Shown here: one piece after another, positions 34,605-48,729 of the stretch | How positions within the stretch are numbered: position 1 is the stretch's first letter | Layout: each line of letters starts with the position of its first letter | Assembly (NCBI GenBank): GCA_907163375.1 | Contig: CAJQUW010007067.1 | Coordinates: 372,001-436,000 of the forward strand | From: Prostheceraeus crozeri | Taxonomy: Eukaryota > Platyhelminthes > Polycladida > Euryleptidae | Direction: 5' to 3' | DNA: 64,000 bases | Made by a program: the position numbers and the translations under genes | The notes under the pieces: model-generated | The model's input: only the letters and a program-made list of their open reading frames with translations | Told to the model about the DNA's origin: nothing | The model's database searches: none

Positions 34605-35527
34605 GTATATAATCAACAATTGAACAGCATCAATGCAATCGATGAAAATTGATGTAATTCGATAGCGCCTCTCCGTTCATGAATTAAACCAATTTTGAAT
34701 TTGATTTTACCTGCGTGCAGAAATTATATTATCATCAATTTTCCCTGCGGATATATACTTAAGTGATTCAATAAGAAGTAAGGAATATAATTAAGGTGAA
34801 AGAAAGAGTACTCGAAAATGTAGGAATTCTACAATTGAGGCATGAATATTGAGATGCGCTAAGATAAAAGAGGAATGTTCATACTAAAACAACAGAAGAT
34901 TAAAGATATCATTATGGGGAAGAGATTGATGAATGTTAGACATTCCTGATAGTCTAAAAAATATTTTGTTGCTCTGTCATTTATCACATAGTTGCTTAGT
35001 TGTGCGAATGACTGAATGAAGACGAAAGTTTGCAGATGATATAAATCTGCCTGCGATACGGACAATCTTTTTCATTCCAAATTCTTTCATACAATTATTC
35101 CTAGTTTTTTTGATTGTCGTATGAATGTTTACTAAGTACTTTCTCGTAGCGACAGTGCACAGATTTAAGTGCAAAAGAAGATTCAAAGAAAATCGTCACA
35201 ATGGATCTCAGCGTTTAGACAGTTAATGACCAATTTTACCCGCGAGAGGTGAAAATCTTTCACAATTTGAGTTATAATCACGTCACAAATTCATCTTATC
35301 AATCCTGTTTTTAGGAATCATTAGCCAGCATTCGGTAAAATCTCTAAATTATAGACTTTGTATTTGCTATTACATTAATAGCATTAAAAACGATTGAGTT
35401 TAGCCATTGTACATGTATACGCGGCAAGAGCGTTGTACATTGAATATGGACTATGTCAAGAGCATTTGCAATTAATTTAGATGTTGTCATCAAATGTACT
35501 AGAAAAGACAAATGGGGAGGAAGATGA
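34605..35527. other. no recognisable feature
   Basis: AT-rich, no coding signal. Confidence 0.45.
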
Positions 35528-35544
35528 ATGTATTTGAATAAAGA

Positions 35545-35715
35545 TTTCGGTACTTTTATTTTCATCTCCCACCCACATTTTCCAATTTTTCAAATTCATC
35601 AAATTTCGTCAAACTTAGTTACATGGGATTTAGAAGAGACTTGGATACTTTTATTCTTTCCGCCTACATTTTTCAATTTTTCCAAAATCATCAAATTTCT
35701 CCAAAGTTGTATAAT
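35545..35715 (+). repeat. Two-copy tandem duplication
   Basis: A stretch with TACTTTTATT, CACATTTTCCAATTTTTC and ATCATCAAATTTCGTC-like blocks occurs at about 35550-35610 and again, diverged, at about 35645-35705, a step of roughly 95 bp. Confidence 0.55.
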
Positions 35716-35965
35716 TCTGATTGTTGTCCACAGAAAAATGACGAGCAGTTGTCTAATTCTGAGGCTGTAAATGTTCTATAAGTCAGATTATAGGAGTTTT
35801 ACACACTCAACGCTATGCAAACACAGAACAGGGATTTTGTTGAATGCAGACAAGTTGGTCGATGTTCAACTTTTACAGAATACAAGGATTGTAGCTGACG
35901 CTGATTGGCTGAAATTGGCTGACATCGACTCCGCTGTGAAGCGTGCATTTAGTCTAACACATGGT

Positions 35966-36340
35966 CTAAGCATATTGAGCTTTGAAACGAAATGTTAGGT
36001 CTTGTTGGGAATACCCAATGGACAAATATTTCAAGGTAATGGTCAGTCTTTCATCTGGACAGACAAGATCTCGAAAGGATGACTTCTTGATATGCTGAGA
36101 AACCAGATATAGTAGATGATTGTATCTATCCTTAGACATGCGAAAGTACTTGAAGATCTCTCGCTGTCGCGAATATGAGGGATAAACTTGCAAAATTCAC
36201 TTTAATCAAGTCGATGTTGAAAAGCTGGACGAATCCACGAGCGTCTTCTTCTTTTCAGCTTGCAATGACGTTTCAGCTTCTTTGCGCTTGTGACGTAATG
36301 CGATGAGAACCTCCAGCATATCTTTACGTTCCTCAATCAT
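35966..36340 (-). pseudogene. PIF/Harbinger transposase, N-terminal fragment
   Basis: The open segment reads REIFKYFRMSKDRYNHLLYL and CPDERLTITLKYLSIGYSQ, then LTFRF. This matches the pre-catalytic region of PIF/Harbinger (DDE_Tnp_4) transposases (FRMS...F..LL.......I......R..IS..ERL..TLRFLA.G.S...L...F). Upstream, in another phase, RRRSWIRPAFQHRLD supplies the common R.WWVRP...R segment. The catalytic domain is not present downstream. It has at least one stop and one frame change. A 5' remnant only. Confidence 0.75.
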
Positions 36341-36488
36341 GACGAAATGGAAAGTGATATGAAAGCAAAATCCATACGTGTTTTACAGAGTATTGTGAAT
36401 CAGATTAGTTGCTCTGGATTTTGAAATCGATCAAAGACTAGCAGGTATTTGTAAAACAGAACCGGCGTTTGTAATACAGACCATCTAC

Positions 36489-38194
36489 CATAGAGTAAGT
36501 ATATTTAGGTAGAATGGCAACTCTGCATTTATTAAATGCCAATGTGTATACACTTTCGATTTCGTAATATGAACGTGACACGAAACCCAGCACCACGTGT
36601 GAGATATACGAATTTTTGCACTTTTGGAGAAATATACACGAATTTGATTTATTATGACAGCAATACAGAAGAAGGAAAAGTAATTTACAAATCCTCCATA
36701 TCATGACAACCATGAGAGGTGATGTGGTTTGTTATATTAGGAATTAGATGGCTTACCATTGCTTTAAAGCTCATTCCTTACTATAATAAGATTATTTTCT
36801 TAAGCATGATGATATCACCATAGAATAAATGTATTAGGTAGAGTGGTAACTCCGCATTTGTTAAATCCCCAATGTGTATACACTTTCGAATTTATTAAAT
36901 GAACTCAAAGGAGATGCATTCGGAAATGTTTCCAAATGTGAGATATGCACATTTATGCAGTTTTGAAGAAATTACAACGTATTCGACTGATCATGATAGC
37001 ATAAAGTAGAAGGAAATCATATTATTTTACAGATCGTCCGTGTCATGAAGGCCTTGGAGAGGTAACGTTGTTAAGTTTGCAACTCGATAACCTGCTATTG
37101 CTTTCATGCTGAACCTCAAGAGAATCTTCTTAAGCGTAATCATAAGCAACCTGCCACTGGTAGAACAAAATCACCTAATCAAAGACAATGATTTCAAATA
37201 ACTTTGGAAGATGTAAATGTGTCCACATCATTATGAAGATTCAAGTAATGAGGCATGAAATAAAAATCATGAAATCATGCCGGTGAAAATTGAATTAAAA
37301 ACTTGAAATTTCAGCCAAGAAAACACGAATAATATCGCGACTTTTTCATGAAGACTTCCATTATAATGTCGTTCATCAGATTTCCTTGATAATCAGCTCA
37401 ATTTCCGCTTAGTTAGGATGCTTATTAGCAAATATTCATTCCTTTTGATATCCAACTTGTTTCATACTACTTACATAGGAGAGTCATCTCGGTAGTATAT
37501 AAATTGGCAAAATTTTGACCTTTTTTAGGACTGCTCAAATAATTTTTTGACCACGGGAACGTAATCTCCGCACAAAACTGAATCTTTTGATATAAAAAAT
37601 TTCACTGTATACAGAAACTTTTTTTGAGTCGACACTCTACCTATAGGCCTATATCCATACTCTATGCATACCACAAACTACCTGTCATTGAAAGAGCAAA
37701 GCATAATTACAAAGAAAATGATCTTTAAAAGGTGTAAATGGGTCGACATTATTATGCGGCATTATTCAGATTCAAGAAAAGACGCCTTGTGAATCATAAA
37801 ATCATACCACCAAAAATTGAATTAAAAAACCTGACATCTCAGCCAAGATGCTTTCAATAAGATCTCAACTTTTCATTGAAGACTTCCAGGGACCTGCATT
37901 ATAATGTAGCTTATGAAAATTCCTTATTGTAAGCTTAATTAAATGCTTGTTAGCAAACATTCATTGTTTTCATATCCAACTTGTTTCACACTACTTATAA
38001 AGGGGACGTCATCTCGGTGGTATATAAATACAGGAATAATTTGAAAAATTTTAGCTTTTTAAAAACTGCTCAAATATTTTGTGGACAGCAGGAGCGTAAT
38101 CTCCGCAAAAAACTGAATCTTTTGATATAATAATTTTCATTGTGTACAGATATTTGTTTGAGTCGACACTATACCTATTTATACTTACTCTATG
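36489..38194. mobile_element. hAT MITE, copy B, split by a second copy
   Basis: Starts CATAGAGTAAGTATATTTAG and ends ACTTACTCTATG. The two halves (36489-36818 and about 37675-38194) together make about 850 bp and match the family in order. The break is at the same internal site (ATATCAC...AAC) that is continuous in copies A and E. Target duplication of the outer copy is not clear. Confidence 0.85.
36819..37666. mobile_element. hAT MITE, copy C, nested in copy B
   Basis: Full-length 848-bp copy with ends CATAGAATAAATG and CATACTCTATG. It is bordered by GATATCAC (36811-36818) and CATACCAC (37667-37674), a diverged 8-bp duplication (6 of 8 identical). Confidence 0.85.
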
Positions 38195-38744
38195 CTCTAC
38201 TTCTGTATAAAATACGGATAGATGTGAACCGACCTTCATCGGAAGCATCATCTCCTACTGACAATTCCTGAGCAAGCTTCCGCCGCGTTCCGGCAGAGGT
38301 TCTCGCTGAAATTTCCACCTACATTTCCTCACCATGACTTCTTCTATTGATGCGGGTCATCTTTAGTTCTCACTTCTTTCACTTTTCTGTCCTTGATGAG
38401 AACGGAGTTAACCCGATCACGAATCGGGATGAATTTTGATTACGTTTTAATTAATTAGTAATAAACTTAACAATAATCAAAATGTGTGAAACAATAAGAA
38501 GCAGCCAGATTCTTCATTGTTGATATGAAATTGCATAATCAGCAAAATTACCTCACTCAATAAGCTGTGTCTTCATTTTCTCGAAAGACGTGCGAAAAGA
38601 TGTCTTTCTGACACTGTGACTTGAAGGTGTTCATATTGAGTCTGAATTCTGCATGTTGCAGGTATGAGAGCGAGGAGAGTTACTGGATCTAGCGGTTTCA
38701 ATGGTTCATATCACATCTTTCTGATTTCGCTAAAGTCGTACGTT
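38195..38744. other. no recognisable feature
   Basis: AT-rich spacer. Its right part may contain more of the following LINE. Confidence 0.4.
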
Positions 38745-39300
38745 TTGAAATATTGAATGGAAACTGCCCAGAAGGCTGCACACCAACCAATTTAAGAAAA
38801 GGGCTAGTCATCCTAATCACTAAAGCTGAAAAGAAGAACTAACTGATTCTCACAGACTTTTGATTCTTGCATCATAAGTTGCAAAGCATATTGAGATAGG
38901 GGTGGTAAAATGACGCCTTGCTAATGTGATTGAACGTTAAAGGAAGGTAACAAGTTGTCAATCAGTGCTTTAAAAAACAAAGTAGTTCGATTGATCAAAT
39001 AGCGAGACTAAAGAACGATGCGACAAAGTGATTTCAGAAAGCTAAACTTTCATAAGGGCATTGACAAGTTTTATTGATTTTGATAGGGCTTTTGATGAGA
39101 TTGACCATCTTAAGCTGCACAGTCCTTACAGAGATGGGAATCTATGTTCACATGGACTTTCCATTTTTGACTGGTAAGAGTTTCCCAGGGCTCGGTTGCT
39201 AGTCCAGCTCTTCTCATAATCTACATCGATAACTTGACTAAGAAGCCAGAAAAATCAGCGGACTTAAGAATAGCTTCCATGCTAATTATCATCTGGACGA
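38745..39300 (+). mobile_element. LINE reverse transcriptase fragment
   Basis: ILNGNCPEGCTPTNLRKGLV then ILITKAEKKN (38750-38842) resembles the first RT blocks (W..GLI..I.KK.....N.R.I). Further on, FIDFDRAFDEIDHLKL (about 39067-39115) is the block with the first RT Asp, usually DF.KAFD.V.H. Several stops lie between them. A non-LTR element, clade not resolvable. Confidence 0.65.
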
Positions 39301-42179
39301 CTAACAGCGATGTATGTAGAGTACAGATGGTACAAATATGCACTGTGCAATATAATGTACATTCAGAATGTTGGCACATTGATGTGTTCATTTTGCATAT
39401 GCAAAGAAATCAAATGATTGCTTTTTAGAATGTTAAATATCACAATTAGATACAACAGTTACGTAACATTGTTTTAAAAGACAAAATGTATGATTGTGCA
39501 TTCACATCATAATGTCAGTCATGGACTATTTTGTAACATTTCATCCTTTCATGTATTGAAAACCATCACTTTCGATGGTTCGATCAGCAGCATTAAATGT
39601 TTCTATTAACCGTTTATAAATGAAGCTCTTGTGCGACGTCACTCTGTCAATTCCCCATTGGTGACTTGGGAACTACTGGTATTGTCAGACTTTGATGAAA
39701 CATTTTGATGCCGACTTCGAATGACACTCCCAGGGCTGTACCACATGACTAAGAACGTAGCCATTAGGCTTGGGAGAGCGCACATGCAAAGAACATGCAC
39801 TCACCGATATATTTGAGCATTTGATGGAATTCAAAATAAGATTCTTGAGATCTACACGGAGTATAGAGTAGATGTCATTTACTCTCGATCAGATGTCATT
39901 AGACTACATTATGTCATAGCAATGATGTCATTTTGAAGCACTTTCCGTTTTCTGATACGGAGAATTGTGTCGGCCATCACTTTTGAAGACCAAAAGGCAG
40001 GTGACCAGGTCATTTTGTAGCTGATTATGTAATAAAATGCTCTTCCGTTCTCATTGAAACAGAACCAAATGCTGATTTTACTATACAGTGTACACTTGAA
40101 TTGACATCAGTTGTCGCAAGATTGATAAATAAAGTTCTAACCATTGTATCAGCCAATCTGGATCTCAAACGTTGACCAATAATTTGAACTTCATATTCTG
40201 AGAATGATATATTTCTGACATTTCCTTTTTAAATGAATGTTCTGAGAATTTGACTGAATGCATCTTCAACTTGAAATCACTTCATCTCTGATAATCTACC
40301 AGACACTATCTAGGAAATAATTGTGTTTTAAATCCCTTGAGGAATAAATAAGTCATCATTGTAATGATTGACTACTTTCTACGCGGCAGAAAGAGAAGAC
40401 ATTATACGAATGTTGTTTAAATTAAATAATTAATGTTAATCGCTCTTCGATTCGAAAACTGTTAAAACACTTGAGATCTGTATTGATCAAGGCGGAGGAA
40501 AAAGCAATAATGGGGCTATAACAATGAGAGCAGATCGGATTCATAATAATGAAACTATTGCAGAATCAACCAGAAGTAGCAACGCTAGCTTCACAACCCG
40601 TACAGATTCCAGCCTTTCTATACCTTCTGAGAGATGTGAGGGTGGACGGAACACTTATCAATTCTTTGTAAACTTGCTTAAATAATCATTAAAAGCATGA
40701 TAGATCTTTAGCAAAATGATCATCTTTTGCTTACACTGAAATTTTTTTCGCTTTTCTTCTTTTCATTTCATCAATTTGCATTGTTTCTTTCACCTGAGTA
40801 ACGCATTGAGCGAGTCGGCAACCACGAAGGATGTTTGGTGTCTGTAATATAGATTCTGCTATATAGATAGCATAATAGTATTAATAAGTTAGCTATGTCG
40901 CTTGGCTATTCCATACTAAATGCATGTGCCCTCATCGATTACAATCTCTTGGTCGTATTCTGAACATTGACCTCATTAGCCATGAATTAGTGGGGGTACC
41001 TGTCTCATCCCTTTTTTGCCTGTATTATGTCAAACTCCGAGTGTTATGTTGGACTCTTTGATTCCTCCCACCCCCACTCTGAATTAGGTTTCCCATTACT
41101 CAATCGTTCCAAAAATTACTACACAGTACAACTGGCGTATGGTCGCTCCAATAGATGTTGCTACGTGGTCGTCTTGCTATTATGAATAACAATGCTAAGC
41201 TTAAATTAGTTGGGATTAGTTAGCATTTGTTGGGAACTGATTGTAGATGATTGTGAAAAATGATTTGTTTTGATTTATTGTTATATGAAAATGTCTCGGT
41301 GGAGTGTTAGGAGCTTGCTTGATAGTATTAGAGCAGATAAGCCGCGCTGAATACAACTTAAATAGAGATTTTTGAAAATACATGTAAACTGCGCATAGTC
41401 TCCTGCTATTTATGTTGGAAAACGTGTGGATAAATAGACAGCAACCGCTTATCCAAACCAATGAATATCCACTTACATTGCGGGGCATGATCATCTGTCC
41501 ATTTTTTATTTGCAATTCACTATTTACGGCATAAAGCTGCAGCATTGCTTATAAAGCTTCTATGAGTAGTATTTAAAGTATATATTGTTGCTACTGAATT
41601 AGCAATTGCATAGCTGTATCTGTGGATGAATGAAAATATTAATTACATTGTCATATTTACTATACCAATGATCAATAATAAGCAATTTGAATTGATTAGA
41701 ATGCTTGATTTTCTATCAGATATTGTCAAAAATTTTCGATTTTCTTTTTAGAAGTCATATTTATGAAGTTCCCATGCGCCAAGTTTGAAAATTGGTTATC
41801 ACAAATTCGTCAAAACTAAATGTCAAATAAGTAGAGTCGAATCTTTCACAGTTTGGAGCTCCTGGTGAAATAGGGCTAATATACGCTCTCCGTAAATAAA
41901 GCATCAATGAGCCTGCTAACATACAAAACAATCATCTATTACTGGAATATAATATGAATATATAATATGAATATAATATTAATACTGGTTAATAATATGA
42001 AGCAATTAAAAATCATGTTGAAATGCACGGCAATAAAGAATATATGATTAAAAGCTATAAAAAGCATACTTCTAAAACTATATATTTGAAAAACAAGATT
42101 TGGAAAAATGCGCGAAACACGATTTTTCAATGCAGCCAAACCAATTATGCACTGCAAATCGCTCAATACCAATCACATA
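39301..42179. other. no recognisable feature
   Basis: AT-rich, with a short TATAATATGAA repeat near 41945-41985. No coding signal. Confidence 0.45.
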
Positions 42180-43140
42180 CGAAAGATGCATACCAAAACA
42201 TTTTTTGGTATATTTCTGTATCTATTTGCATGCTTTTCGTGTGTTATTCCAACTTTGGTATGCTTTACATACTAAAGCCATGGCAGCACAATGTTAAAGG
42301 AAAGCATCAATGATGTCTAAAATATGTTGATTTAAGGCCTTTTGTCATTAAAGGTCACACCAATGTTATATGGTACTTGCTACTGTTTTCTAAGTAGTGA
42401 GATAATGACATTTAAGATTCAAACTTACAATACAAAATTCGATTTTAATACACGTACGTCTGAGACATTTCATAGATAATCAATAAGTATTCAACTATCA
42501 AAAATATGCATTATGTAATTTTGGCATTGAGCATATTATTAATCCGAAATAAAGACACATTATAATTAATGACGCAAAAATAGTTATGTTTGAGATACAC
42601 GTACATAAGTCAACATGGTTGCACGAAAGACATCGTTTGAATAGATTGATACTAATCAACTTGGTTCATTAAGTGGAACTAACCAAGCGTCCTGTTAATG
42701 TTACTGGGCAAGTAGCAACGACGACATACATCATAAAATTCGTAATAAATCTAATCTAGATAAATGCCACACTATCAAAACGAAATATTTACGACTGGTA
42801 TTAATGAAATAGTTATTTGGCAGTAGTATGTAAAATATATATTTTCGCTATGTGACTTGTATTGTACATACAAAGACATAATAATGAGGACGAATTTGCA
42901 TACCTACAAAAAAAGCGTACCAACAATTCGTATTTCATCGTAAAACAGCCAATCACAGATAGAATACCTCGTATCGCTACATACGTACCAATTACATACG
43001 AAAGTAAGTGAGATTTTGTATGAATAGCATGCCACATCTCTGTAAACATACGAGAAAATCACATCAAATGTTAGTTTTAATTTTATGTGAATTTGGTATA
43101 TGTTTGTATGTAATTTTCGCATCCAGCCATTTACAGTGTA
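42180..43140. other. Region rich in CATAC/GTATG motifs and small palindromes
   Basis: Includes the hairpin ATACCAAAA/TTTTGGTAT near 42189-42210 and repeated GTACCAA, CATACGA and TTTGGTAT motifs at about 42900-43110. It may be one or two decayed MITEs, but I cannot define ends. Confidence 0.3.
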
Positions 43141-43804
43141 GAACTTTGCGTTCTTTGCAACTAACTGTTATTTTAGTCCCTTTGATAGCAGCTATTAAAT
43201 TGGTGCTATGAACCATAGAAATCTGACTTTACTGTACGTAGTGTATAAGTTAGTGGAACTATAAGAATGGACAATTTATAAGAATTGTGTATTTTAGCTG
43301 TTTGTTCAGCCACCGACAAACGTCAATATTGTGAGACATTAAGACGAATCCAGTTATTAAAACAAGGCATAGTTTTGTATTGTCAGATATATTGTAAGTT
43401 AATTTATCAAAATGATTTTATTTTTAGAAAGAAAAGTCAACCGCTGGAAGCTGCCTTCGTTCAGATTCCTCTGTCACGCGCATGTCAACTCTAGTCATCT
43501 ATTTTCATAGAGCGTCGGATTGACATGCTGGAGACAGTGTCTTATTTAATAAAATGCAGCGGGCGGCAATTCTATTTCATGTTAGAGGAAACGATGTTGA
43601 TGCATGTATGTATACATATTCGTATGAAAAAACTTCACAAAGAAAGTTTTAGGGTTGACTGGATTAGCCAGTCACAGAAGTCACTGTCCACAGTGGCCAC
43701 ATTGCCACGAATTCCAATAACTTGGCAAATGAGAACATGAATGTTTGTTTGTTCTTCACCACATATGCATTATTTGAGAGACCTATTCGATTCATGAATC
43801 CTTT
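43141..43804. other. no recognisable feature
   Basis: AT-rich spacer next to a LINE tail. Confidence 0.4.
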
Positions 43805-44290
43805 CTATCGATCGTAACCAGAGCGGAGTCGATTTAAGAGCACCCATTTTGCTCGCAGCATGTCAAATCCAGGCGGCTTGTCATCCCATCTACTCTTCCA
43901 TGCATTCTTGAAGTAGGAGTCTGGTGTTGTATCGCCGGCCTTTTGTTTCAGATGGTAGAACCTTCTTGAGAGCGGATTCCGAGATTTGAGTCGTTGTTCA
44001 TCTGATACCGGGGTGGCTATAACTTCATGAAGATGGTTGGGTTGTTGAATAGCTCGACTGTATAGCTGTAAGGTTTGTTTGTCTCTTCGCATGTCTGGCG
44101 GTTCGATCCCACTCAGTACTGGAAGTAGCTACGTAGGGGTCGATCTAATACTTCCTGATATGAGGCGCATGCAGTCGTTAAGCTGAACATCGAACTTCCT
44201 AGTATGTGCCGAATGAGACCACACCGGTAAGCAATATTCTGCTGTGGAATAACAAAGTGCAAGCGCCGATATTCTAAGATGCATGAATAC
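43805..44290 (-). mobile_element. LINE C-terminal fragment
   Basis: The minus strand reads ISALALCYSTAEYCLPVWS and HTRKFDVQLNDCMRLISG, then, after a frame change, MRRDKQTLQLYSRA, LKSRNPLSRRFYHL and PPGFDMLRAKWVLLNRLRSG. This is the familiar post-RT segment of non-LTR elements (LCYSTAEYCAPVW.RS.H....D..LN..MR...G). The piece stops at 43805 before the terminal zinc knuckle, and upstream RT is absent. Confidence 0.8.
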
Positions 44291-46500
44291 AATATACTCA
44301 ATATTGACAGCATTTCTGTTAGTGACCAGCAAATACATGTACATATAAACAAATGCGAAGTACAGCAGTTGTACTTTCAGTAAAGTATAGAGTTTGCATC
44401 ATTAAATGTTTTTCTATCTCATGTCATTATTTAGAAAAAATACAAAAAATCAAGCACTAAATATTTTAAACAAGCCGTGCTTTTAGCTGATAATGGCACG
44501 CGGTAGGAATTGCATTGTTTCAAACTAGACTTGACTATATAGTAGCCATGAAAACATTTCGTAAAATATTTACAAGGTGCACCCAACTCACAGGAGTCTT
44601 TGTCAGGGGTCATTAAATAAACATCTGTGAAACCAGGGAATTCCTCATAAAACACTGACAAGTGATAGAATCAATTGATAAATCAGCACCTTGCATGCAT
44701 TTCATTAAAGTGAGTGAGATGATTCAATATCTATGACATGATAAAAACAGCCGATAACGTTCCAATTAAATAGGACTGATAGATTTCCATTTCATGTACA
44801 ATCACTGATAGAACGATAAATTGGAAATCCCTTGGAAATTATGACAGATCAAGAAACGTTGCTGATAAATCACATGAATGCTGAGATTTATCAGATGATT
44901 ACAATGTCAATTTCATGGACATCAAAACGACTAAAACAGCTAGAATTTTGTCAGTCTATAATTGATAATAAAATGGGTGTGTAAGATCCATCTTCACACC
45001 CGAAAAATGAGGGTTTTCCAGAACATGGTGCATTGTCACGCTAATGTAATGCGAAGAGATAGATTGTTTCCTGATTCATCAGATCAAATAAAGTCCTTTT
45101 TCTTCCATAAATAAATTATTTGTTCAATTGTTTTACTTTGAAACTGAAAAAGAGAGGACATAAGTTCAAAGAACTGAATACAAATATCAAAATGTCTCAT
45201 ACTTTTTAAAAATGTTATAAGATAAGTTAAGTAGATATAACATCAATAACATTAGCTATTAGCATCATTTCTAAACATCTCATAGTAGACCCTGCCCATC
45301 TAGCCATGTGTCAGAAATAACTTAAAAGGAAATAAACAATGAATTAGTGAAAAGGTAGGGTTTCACCAAAACTGGGCATCAGAAATTATAGATATAGAGG
45401 AGTTATACATAATACATACGTAAATTGATTTCTCTCAAAAATCAATGTCTAAATTAAGTTAACTTAAAATTTTGGAAACTTTTATCATGTCAAAGGACAT
45501 CTATTGACTGTAAAATTATTCAACGGCCAATCTGTTTTTTTGTCAACTTACTAATCCATGGATAAATTAGAATAGTGTGCAACATTACACTACATCCAAA
45601 ATAGAAGAATAATAGGAATATAGCATCCTAGGCCACAATTTTGAAATGATATCGAAAAACACATATTCAATATCGATGAATGCTGCATCTGAAATTGAAT
45701 ATTTCCCTAAATGTCTGATGTTCAACAAAAATGCAAGAAGCTATATGGAATTTTTTTCTAGTTGCATCTCTCGAAAAGAAACCGCCCACAACTACTGTAG
45801 TAGCCGGAAGTATACAACCAAAAATGCTGTTAATGCCGAGCATTTACAGATGCGGGCGCATTCAAAGTACGTTGCAATTGAAAGTGGTTTTATGAAGCAG
45901 GCCTCAGGTTAAATACCACGGCTGAAGCTAAGAACATACATTCATACTTCCTTTCTCAATGAAATAGGCCTAAGCTAGAAGTTGAGTTTTGGTAAAAATA
46001 TTTTGGCTATCTAAGGAAATCAACATCAAATTTACTGATTGAAGACAATGAAGCTATACCGACGAAGAACAGAAAGAATAATGTCTATAAATGTACGTGC
46101 AAGCTCTGCGAATCCTTCTTTATCAGTTCTGCAAATATGCCATTTGCACTGTACGTCGTATAGTATGTAACAAAGAACATCAACGCAGTATAAATTAAGA
46201 ATACAGCAATGTCACTCTTTCTGACAACTGTCGGTCAGAAATTGTTTCATTACGATAGTAATGAGTTCAATAATATGTTCTGTGTTTCCCTGATGTGTGG
46301 TGATGAATTTTCTCTTACATTTCCCTATCATAAAGCCGAAATTCATGTGATGACCTATTAAAATATGTACTTAACGACTCATTCATTCCGCAAGCAACAA
46401 TAATTCATGTTACTATTTTGAAGTCAAATATACGGTCTATTACGTTAGGCAATTCAATGGAAACAAATTATAGAACACATAGCATGAATAGGAAAATAAC
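44291..46500. other. no recognisable feature
   Basis: AT-rich, with no coding bias, RNA gene or repeat termini seen. Confidence 0.45.
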
Positions 46501-48727
46501 AGCCCTATTACCTTTTCTGAATTCACATGTTTGTAATGTCCTTGATAAAAGCGCGAAGTGCATATTATAGTGCATGCATTTTGCAGATGCAATTCAATAG
46601 AAATTCTGATTTTCAAAACTCTTTGATATGTGAATATTTGATAAAATTGAATTCGCTCATTCTGAGAAGAATTAGATCAAAAAGAATCACGTTTGTTTTA
46701 TCAGTACATGAAATTTTTGTTGACTTGTTGTAAAATCATGGTTTGTTAGCATTTCTTGGAGAATTCATGTCTTATCTACTTTGATTTCTATACTGATCAA
46801 GTTTCAAAGGTACCTGAATGAAAAATACTGAATGAATTCTCTGAGAAGTGATGAAAACAGCATCTAGCCTACTTCTTCAATAGAAACTGTAGTTTACTTG
46901 TTGAAAGAAGTAGTAAAGAAGATTTTAAACCTATAAGGCATTAAGTTTGAATGAAATGGTTAGCAAGTTGAAAGCATCGCAGAAACGAACTTGTAATAGA
47001 AGAACAAGAACGCAGGATTGAAAGAATATATGATTGAATTGTGCACGAAATGACCTTCAGGATTAGGCATTGCATTGGGGCTGTGAAATGGCTTCATTTA
47101 TTGGACCCTATGCAATTGTGTGAATACATGGTTATGATGGATGATCATCACAATCTCAATCGTATCGATGCGATTAAATGATTAATAATCGCTTCAAAAA
47201 GCGATTTGGCGACTGATCTTGCGATTATTTTGTCAGTTATTGGTCTGATTAGACACCAGTTATTGAATCGATAGTTCTAATGACAATTGTATAGTTTTTT
47301 AGACAAATGTATTAGTTTTGCATGATGTTTCAACCACAATCAACCCTCGCCCCACTGCTGTATTTTTCCAAGCGCGCCCCCCTGAGTGGGCCTGCTGATC
47401 TCCCAAACTATTACATGTATACCAATTATGCCAAACCATACATCAATCGAAAGGGCATTGAAAGGGGATTCAGAAAAAACAACACTATTTTTATTTTCAA
47501 GGTCATTCCTGGCCTGAGGTGAAAGTCAGAGGTCAAAAAAACGCCAATTGTCAACAAATTTCCATTAGATCACTGTTTGAAATGGAAAATAACAACAAAT
47601 AAACCATTCACAAATCGAAAGATTTGGTCAAGATGGTTAATAAAATGATTATTACTCGTAATGAGACTACATCATTGTCATTAGATTAGGTTCCGAACGA
47701 TTCCGAAGAGGCCAAATCCAGACACAATGTATTTTGCAAAATTTTTCTTGTGACCTTTCCCCGCTTAGACTTACCCCGAACTCAACTTGTTTGTGTCCCT
47801 CGGCTCTGTTTGGCCAGCGTGTGCGCGCAAGTTAATGATGCACATGTACATGCATGTAATTTTGCGTCAATATATACATACTAGATGAGGTAAAAGGTCA
47901 AATAACTCAAGCCTTTATAGCAACTCAAATTGTACTAGAATCGCACATTTTAGTATTTAATTTCTAAGGGTGATGAAAAAACAACCAAATTCGATAAACT
48001 TTTATCTAGACACTGAGGCCAAAGGCAACATAATTCTGAAAATGTTCAATAATTGCTAATTAGGTTTGATTAGGCTTGAAGTTTGAATTTCACCATTTTT
48101 AAATTTCAAACATGCTTACATAATGAGCAGATAGCTTCAAATTCAAAAGCATTGCATTTATGAATTTACTAGTTATATTGATGGGAAGAATACTTTGAAG
48201 TAATCTCAACTTATTTCATTAATAATTGATACTGCAATAAACATAAAGAAGTGAATATGCCGAAATCAGTCAAGATATTCCAAACATTCAAATTTTAAAA
48301 TAGATCTCACGCCAAAAGTTAAATGCCAAATTTATCTTCCGCCGCACAAAATTGCATGACACGTAGAAAGTAAGCTATTGGAAATCTGGTGGTCATAGCT
48401 TGGTTTAAAAGATTTTCAAAATATTCGCCACGGTGGTGGGCGAAAAACTCTTCCACGAGTGGGGCGAGATTTAATGCAGGCCTATTGTTACTAGCGATAA
48501 TAATTCCTGCCACTTTTACTCTACAAGTGGTTGATTTTTAAAAAGTGGTCTATTTATCATTTAATACTGAATGCATGAGAAAAGAAACTGAAACTATTGA
48601 TTGAATAATGCAGGAATCATTGAATGCTGGTAGTCATTTCTGAGTGCTGGCAGCCAGAGTGCTGACATATTTGTATCGGAATTAGACAACGTTTTGAATT
48701 GAACGGGTGATTATAGCCTCATGATCA
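46501..48727. other. no recognisable feature
   Basis: AT-rich; a locally GC-richer stretch at 47330-47410 shows no family match. Confidence 0.4.
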
Positions 48728-48729
48728 AT

